A DNA stretch of 64,000 bases from Aminobacter sp039907765 (GTDB lineage: Bacteria > Pseudomonadota > Alphaproteobacteria > Rhizobiales > Rhizobiaceae): contig NZ_JARDJI010000006.1 in assembly GCF_039907765.1 (NCBI RefSeq), positions 191,759 to 255,758 of the forward strand, written 5' to 3'. The notes beneath the pieces were generated by a model. That model saw nothing but the letters and a program-made list of their open reading frames with translations, did no database searches and was not told where the DNA came from. This document shows, piece by piece, positions 63,547-64,000 of the stretch. The translations under genes and the position numbers were made by a program. Position 1 is the first letter of the stretch; each line of letters opens with the position of its first letter.

Positions 63547-64000
63547 GAGTGTGTCTTCCGAATGTTCGACAGGCAAGCAAAAACACCATTCAGGCAATTG
63601 TCTAAATCTTCTGAGTAGACATTGCTTCCACATATCACCATCGTGTTGCCATTTTCCTTGCGGGGGTCAAATGTTATTACTGGTTTGCCCATCGCAATGG
63701 CCATTCCCACTTCCACCAAGGTTCCGGGGTCTCGGAACAGCGGGACTGCGAGCACTAATGAGCAACATTTTAGTAACTCCACATCCTTGTGGTAGAAATC
63801 CCGCAGAGCTTGGTGCGTAGATCCACTTTCGGCTTCGCCATTTTCCTGAACGGGCCTTCGCACGACGAAATTGTGATATTCCAGTGCTGACACAGCTGCA
63901 TCGACTTCTGGCTTGACGACATAAGAGGCTGTTTGGAAAATCGGATTTGAGGGGTTCCCACCGGGCGTGAAGCGTGATTCAGGGCGCGGATGTGGACCGA
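63543..64000 (-). CDS. nucleoside 2-deoxyribosyltransferase-like protein, 3' part (runs off right edge)
   Basis: The frame stays open from the stop at 63543 to the window edge, so at least 151 codons are visible and the 5' end is outside. The GTG at 63893 is unlikely to be the start, because the preceding codons (PESRFTPGGN, ASYVVKPEVDAA) look coding. The catalytic region reads CCSLVLAVPLFRDPGTLVEV then GMAIAMGKPVITF, the D-x-GT-x-E-x-G-x-A-x-GKPV pattern of nucleoside 2-deoxyribosyltransferases. These exchange or remove nucleobases from (deoxy)nucleosides. It is translationally coupled to the QueC-like gene. Low GC and context suggest transfer. Confidence 0.75.
   Translation of the reverse strand, partial: GPHPRPESRFTPGGNPSNPIFQTASYVVKPEVDAAVSALEYHNFVVRRPVQENGEAESGSTHQALRDFYHKDVELLKCCSLVLAVPLFRDPGTLVEVGMAIAMGKPVITFDPRKENGNTMVICGSNVYSEDLDNCLNGVFACLSNIRKTHS

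Noticed and set aside
62923..63633. Longer QueC-like start at 63633
   Set aside because: The additional 29 codons overlap the NDT-like gene and lack similarity; the ATG at 63546 forms the standard ATGA overlap.

Overview
The window is 64 kb of a high-GC alphaproteobacterial chromosome. Gene content and order point to the Rhizobiales, close to Mesorhizobium, Aminobacter or related Phyllobacteriaceae. Supporting signs are an Irr regulator divergent from a fabA-fabB-fabI operon, a GapR/DUF2312 protein, DUF1192, DUF1244 and DUF1036 small proteins, a tctDE/tctCBA cluster, and the GC-rich palindromic intergenic repeats common in rhizobia. Genes are packed, frequently with ATGA overlaps, and most of the window is ordinary core chromosome.

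Layout. 0-9 kb: the 3' end of a flavin dehydrogenase, a nitroreductase, an ABC exporter, rpmE, a TetR regulator divergent from an NmrA-type reductase and a DUF1772 protein, ddl, a SelW-like protein and yebC. 9-17.5 kb: a membrane diguanylate cyclase, then a TctE/TctD two-component system, a periplasmic solute-binding protein and a tctCBA tripartite tricarboxylate transporter. 17.7-29.4 kb: the translation and RNA block rimP-nusA-ylxR/L7Ae-infB-rbfA-truB, corA, rpsO and pnp, with several attenuator or processing hairpins. 29.5-41 kb: rsmC, a GGDEF/EAL protein, fabI-fabB-fabA, irr, an SH3 protein, a glyoxylate reductase-like gene, an ArsR/SRPBCC set, terC, ymdB, 5-formyl-THF cyclo-ligase and a probable 6S RNA. 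41-61.5 kb: moxR and a VWA gene separated by an acetyltransferase and a GH25 lipoprotein, msrB, an Lrp/class-V aminotransferase pair, gapR, pyk, rpmJ, purEK, two YdcH proteins, an MFS transporter, a quinone oxidoreductase and a methyltransferase.

The last 1.7 kb (62.26-64.0 kb, minus strand) is different. Its G+C is visibly lower, and three genes are coupled by ATGA overlaps: a nucleoside 2-deoxyribosyltransferase-like gene running off the right edge, a QueC-like PP-loop enzyme and a HhH-GPD (OGG/EndoIII-like) glycosylase. This set matches the nucleobase-handling accessory genes known from type IV CBASS anti-phage operons. The CD-NTase and effector would have to lie outside the window to the right, so this is an inference. 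A gene-free stretch of about 0.7 kb separates it from the core chromosome and is the likely island boundary.

Several families of palindromic or tandem intergenic repeats occur at 4.5, 29.4, 41.3, 42.4, 52.6 and 53.8 kb. Two of them supply the C-terminal codons of neighbouring genes (a TetR regulator and an alpha/beta hydrolase). No tRNA, rRNA, CRISPR array, transposase or integrase was found.
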